The position numbers and the translations under genes were made by a program. The notes under the pieces are model-generated. The model did no database searches, was not told the DNA's origin, and saw only the letters and a list, made by a program, of their open reading frames with translations. 64,000 nt of DNA from positions 371,378 to 435,377 of the forward strand of contig BMUD01000003.1 in assembly GCA_014650015.1 (NCBI GenBank). The letters are read 5' to 3'. Each line of letters opens with the position of its first letter. Within the stretch, counting starts at the first letter, position 1. Shown piece after piece: positions 61,640 to 64,000 of the stretch. Source of the DNA: Streptomyces griseoloalbus (lineage in GTDB: Bacteria; Actinomycetota; Actinomycetes; Streptomycetales; Streptomycetaceae).

Positions 61640-63814
61640 TCAGTCCTTGTCGTCCTCGACGTCCTCGTCCGCGCGGACGGTGTCGCGCTCGTCCTCGTCC
61701 TCGCCGAGGGCGTCCACGAACTCGACGCCGTCCATCTCGGCCAGCCGGTCGGACGCGTCCGTGCTGCCGTCGCGGTCGGCTTCCACGGCCTTGGCGAACC
61801 ACTCCCGCGCCTCACCGCTCCGGCCGGCCGCGAGCAGCGCGTCGGCGTAGGCGTAGCGCAGCCGCGCGGTCCACGGCTGTACGGAGTGGGACGCCAGTTC
61901 GGAGCTCTGCAGCGTCACGATCGCCGCGTCCAGCTGCCCCATGTCACGCCGGGCTCCGGCCGCGACGAGCCGCATCTCGACCTGCCCGGTCTTGTCGAGC
62001 TTGTGCACTTCGGGGGCCCCGGCCATGTCCAGCGCCTTCTCCGGCCGCCCGAGCCCACGCTCGCAGTCGGCCATGAGGGGCCACAGCTCCACTGTCCCGG
62101 TCATCCGCCGCGCGGCACGGAACTCGGCGAGCGCCTCGGAGTACTTCTGGTTCGCGTACGCGGCGAACCCGGCGGCCTCCCGTACGGCAGCGACACGCGA
62201 CGCCAGCCTCAGGGCCACCCTGGAGTAGCCGTACGCGCCCTCGGGGTCCTCGTCGATCAGCCGGGCGACCATCACCAGGTTCTTGGCGACGTCCTCCGCG
62301 AGCGTCTTGGGCAGGCTCTGCAGCTCCTGCCGTACGTCCTTGTCGATCTCCTCGCCGGTGACGTCCTCGGGGATCGGCAGCCGCTTGATCGGCTCCCGGT
62401 CCCGGTCGCGCTCCTCACGGAACCTCCCGCCACCGTGCCGGTCGTCATGCCCCCGGAACCCACCGGGACGTCCACCCCGGTCATCCCGCCGAGGCCCACG
62501 CCCACGGTCGTCACGTCCACGGTCGTCACGTCCACGGTCGTCACGTCCACGGAATCCGCCGCGGTCACCACCACGGCTGTCCTCGCGCCGGAAGCCACCG
62601 CGGTCACCGCCGCGTGTGTCCTCACGGCGGAAACCACCGCGGTCCCCGCGGTTGTCGGTGCGCTCGCCCCCACGGCTGTCGTCACGCCGGAAGCCACCGC
62701 GATCACCACCGCGTGTGTCCTCACGGCGGAAACCACCACGGTCCCCGCGGTTGTCGGTGCGCTCGCCCCCACGGCTGTCGTCACGGCGGAACCCACCGCG
62801 CTCGCCGCCTCGGTCATCGCGCCCGCGATAACCGCCACGCTCACCGCCCCGGCTGTCATCCCGCCGGAACCCGCCGCGGTCACCATCCCGACTGTCCTCG
62901 CGACGGAAACCACCACGGTCACCGCCACGATTGTCGTCACGCCGGAAACCACCACGGTCACCACCGCGTGTGTCCTCACGGCGGAAACCGCCGCGGTCCC
63001 CACGGCTGTCGTCACGCCGGAACCCACCGCGGTCACCACCGCGTGTGTCGTCACGGCGGAACCCGCCACGCTCGCCGCCTCGGTCATCGCGCCCGCGGTA
63101 ACCGCCACGCTCACCGCCCCGGCTGTCGTCCCGCCGGAACCCACCGCGGTCACCATCGCGCGTGTCCTCGCGACGGAAACCACCACGGTCACCGCCACGG
63201 CTGTCATCCCGGCGGAAACCACCACGGTCACCGCCACGGCTGTCATCCCGGCGGAAGCCACCACGGTCACCACCGCGCGTGTCCTCACGGCGGAAACCAC
63301 CACGGTCCCCGCGGTTGTCGGTGCGCTCGCCCCCACGGCTGTCGTCACGGCGGAACCCACCCCGGTCACCGCCACGGCTGTCGTCACGGCGGAACCCGCC
63401 GCGCTCGCCGCCTCGGTCATCGCGCCCGCGATAACCGCCACGCTCACCGCCCCGGCTGTCGTCCCGCCGGAACCCGCCCTGGTCTCCACCGCGATTGTCG
63501 TCACGGCGGAAGCCACCGCGGTCACCGCCACGGCTGTCACTGCCACGGCTGTCATCCCGGCGGAAGCCGCCGCGCTCGCCGCGGTCGTCATCCCGGCCGC
63601 GGTAACCGCCACGCTCACCGCCGCGGTTGTCGTCCCGGCCGCGGAAGCCACCACGCTCCGGCCGGCCACCGGCACGGTCGTCGCGCCGGAATCCGCGGTC
63701 GCGGTCGTTGTCTCGGCGCGGGCCGCCGCGCTGACCACCACGGTCGGCACGGTCACCACTGTCCCGTCGCCGCTGGTCGCGCTCCGGTCGCTCGTCGGGA
63801 GAGTTGGTGGACAT
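61640..63814 (-). CDS. RGG/FRR-repeat protein with helical C-terminal domain
   Basis: A 724-residue two-part protein. Residues 1-455 are almost only Arg, Gly, Asp, Phe, Ser and Glu; about 21 copies of GGFRR-D/E-D-S/T-RGG occur, with interspersed GGYRGRDD and TDNRGD units. Charges nearly balance. Residues 470-700 form an all-helical, TPR-like domain (VALRLASRVAAVREAAGFAAYA, SEALAEFRAARRM, DAAIVTLQSSELASHS), and the end is acidic. The repeats resemble eukaryotic RGG/FRG boxes that bind RNA and form condensates; RNA binding here is inference. ATG 63814 has AGGAG upstream. It lies directly after an rRNA operon terminator. The repeat number may vary between strains. Confidence 0.88.
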   Translation of the reverse strand: MSTNSPDERPERDQRRRDSGDRADRGGQRGGPRRDNDRDRGFRRDDRAGGRPERGGFRGRDDNRGGERGGYRGRDDDRGERGGFRRDDSRGSDSRGGDRGGFRRDDNRGGDQGGFRRDDSRGGERGGYRGRDDRGGERGGFRRDDSRGGDRGGFRRDDSRGGERTDNRGDRGGFRREDTRGGDRGGFRRDDSRGGDRGGFRRDDSRGGDRGGFRREDTRDGDRGGFRRDDSRGGERGGYRGRDDRGGERGGFRRDDTRGGDRGGFRRDDSRGDRGGFRREDTRGGDRGGFRRDDNRGGDRGGFRREDSRDGDRGGFRRDDSRGGERGGYRGRDDRGGERGGFRRDDSRGGERTDNRGDRGGFRREDTRGGDRGGFRRDDSRGGERTDNRGDRGGFRREDTRGGDRGGFRREDSRGGDRGGFRGRDDRGRDDRGRDDRGRGPRRDDRGGRPGGFRGHDDRHGGGRFREERDRDREPIKRLPIPEDVTGEEIDKDVRQELQSLPKTLAEDVAKNLVMVARLIDEDPEGAYGYSRVALRLASRVAAVREAAGFAAYANQKYSEALAEFRAARRMTGTVELWPLMADCERGLGRPEKALDMAGAPEVHKLDKTGQVEMRLVAAGARRDMGQLDAAIVTLQSSELASHSVQPWTARLRYAYADALLAAGRSGEAREWFAKAVEADRDGSTDASDRLAEMDGVEFVDALGEDEDERDTVRADEDVEDDKD
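62440..63720 (-). repeat. Tandem repeat array within the RGG-repeat gene
   Basis: Units of about 39 bp (GGCGGTTTCCGGCGTGACGA-like on the minus strand, encoding GGFRRDDSRGGDR), partly arranged in larger blocks with GGYRGRDDRGGER and GGERTDNRGDR. Identity between units is high enough for slippage and recombination, so assembly errors in copy number are possible. Confidence 0.9.
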
Positions 63815-63853
63815 GGGTGACTCCTGTCTTCGGTACTGCAAGCATAAATAAAA

Positions 63854-63896
63854 AAGGACCCTTGGTCCCAGCTGAACGCTGGGACCAAGGGTCCTT
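63854..63896 (-). terminator. rRNA operon terminator
   Basis: Perfect 19-bp stem (AAGGACCCTTGGTCCCAGC and complement) with a TGAAC loop; in the minus-strand transcript it is followed by TTTTTTATTTAT. A classical intrinsic terminator about 10 bp after the 5S gene. Confidence 0.95.
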
Positions 63897-63905
63897 CCAA
63901 AGATT

Positions 63906-64000
63906 GTTCGGCGGCGTCCTACTCTCCCACAGGGTCCCCCCTGCAGTACCATCGGCGCTGTAAGGCTTAGCTTCCGGGTTCGAAATGTAACCGGGCGTTT
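63906..64000 (-). rRNA. rrf: 5S ribosomal RNA (partial, 5' end off the right edge)
   Basis: The reverse complement ends with the conserved 5S 3' half: CCGAACCCGGAAGCTAAGCC, then CAGCGCCGATGGTACTGCA and GGGAGAGTAGGACGCCGCCG. It is the last gene of a 16S-23S-5S operon that extends beyond the right edge and is transcribed leftwards. Confidence 0.97.

Noticed and set aside
62440-63720. Regular direct repeats suggesting a CRISPR array
   Set aside because: The units are in frame within one protein, the spacers are as repetitive as the repeats, and no cas genes are present.
61886-63963. Very long plus-strand open frames opposite the RGG-repeat gene
   Set aside because: They arise because the repeat units lack stop codons on both strands; translation gives monotonous Thr/Val/Ala or His/Gly repeats without start signals.

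Overview
This window is high-GC chromosomal DNA (about 72% G+C, almost every codon ending in G or C, many GTG starts and GTGA/ATGA stop-start overlaps) from a Streptomyces or very close relative. Gene content and order match the conserved core of Streptomyces chromosomes: dnaE2, sflA, der-plsC-cmk-tyrA-aroH, rluB-scpB-scpA-parA-like, ald, pyrG, recN-nadK-tlyA. It ends in the 5S rRNA of a leftward rRNA operon. I found no CRISPR array, prophage, tRNA gene or large biosynthetic cluster.

Layout. 1-4012: SOS mutagenesis cassette, DnaE2 plus a Y-family partner, behind two LexA-type boxes. 4060-7300: two streptogrisin-type secreted proteases and a gene remnant. 7298-9230: DUF5685 protein with an extreme cysteine tail, divergent from the SepF-like division protein SflA. 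9259-15280: glutaryl-CoA-type dehydrogenase, an MFS exporter with a TTA codon, a PIG-V-like membrane mannosyltransferase, a PAP2 phosphatase and a small I78-type inhibitor. 15700-18310: a stand-alone cytochrome oxidase subunit I overlapping a WYL regulator tail to tail. 18366-24600: a branched-chain amino acid type ABC system with fused permease/permease/ATPase, followed by a MITE-like element. 24628-27190: an Rpf/LysM cell-wall hydrolase behind a structured leader, and two streptomycete proteins of unknown role.

27195-31657: aroH-tyrA, cmk-plsC-der, two closely spaced sets of coupled genes for aromatic amino acids, CMP kinase, phospholipid acylation and ribosome assembly. 31886-34093: a Rieske lipoprotein, then a NrtR-like Nudix regulator coupled to an ADP-ribosylglycohydrolase behind a perfect palindromic operator. 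34173-39191: chromosome-segregation operon, parA-like / RHH-like gene / scpA / scpB / rluB, every junction overlapping. 39562-45437: alanine dehydrogenase, a STAND-TPR NTPase, a Nudix hydrolase and CTP synthase. 45901-50869: GH15 glucoamylase, a decayed luciferase-like gene, a PucR regulator and a GT4 glycosyltransferase.

50980-55681: tlyA-nadK-recN with a second MITE-like element between nadK and recN and a decayed gene after recN. 55724-59120: an SCP2-like protein and an iron-box-controlled FecCD siderophore importer without a binding protein. 59174-63814: HAD phosphatase, DUF1015 protein, and a large RGG/FRR-repeat protein with a helical C-terminal domain. 63854-64000: rRNA terminator and partial 5S rRNA.

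The most unusual items are the RGG-repeat protein next to the rRNA operon, the cysteine-rich DUF5685 tail that continues in frame beyond its TGA, the NrtR-ADP-ribosylglycohydrolase module, the fused Liv transporter with degenerate ATPase motifs, and the two related inverted-repeat elements, each next to a stop codon.
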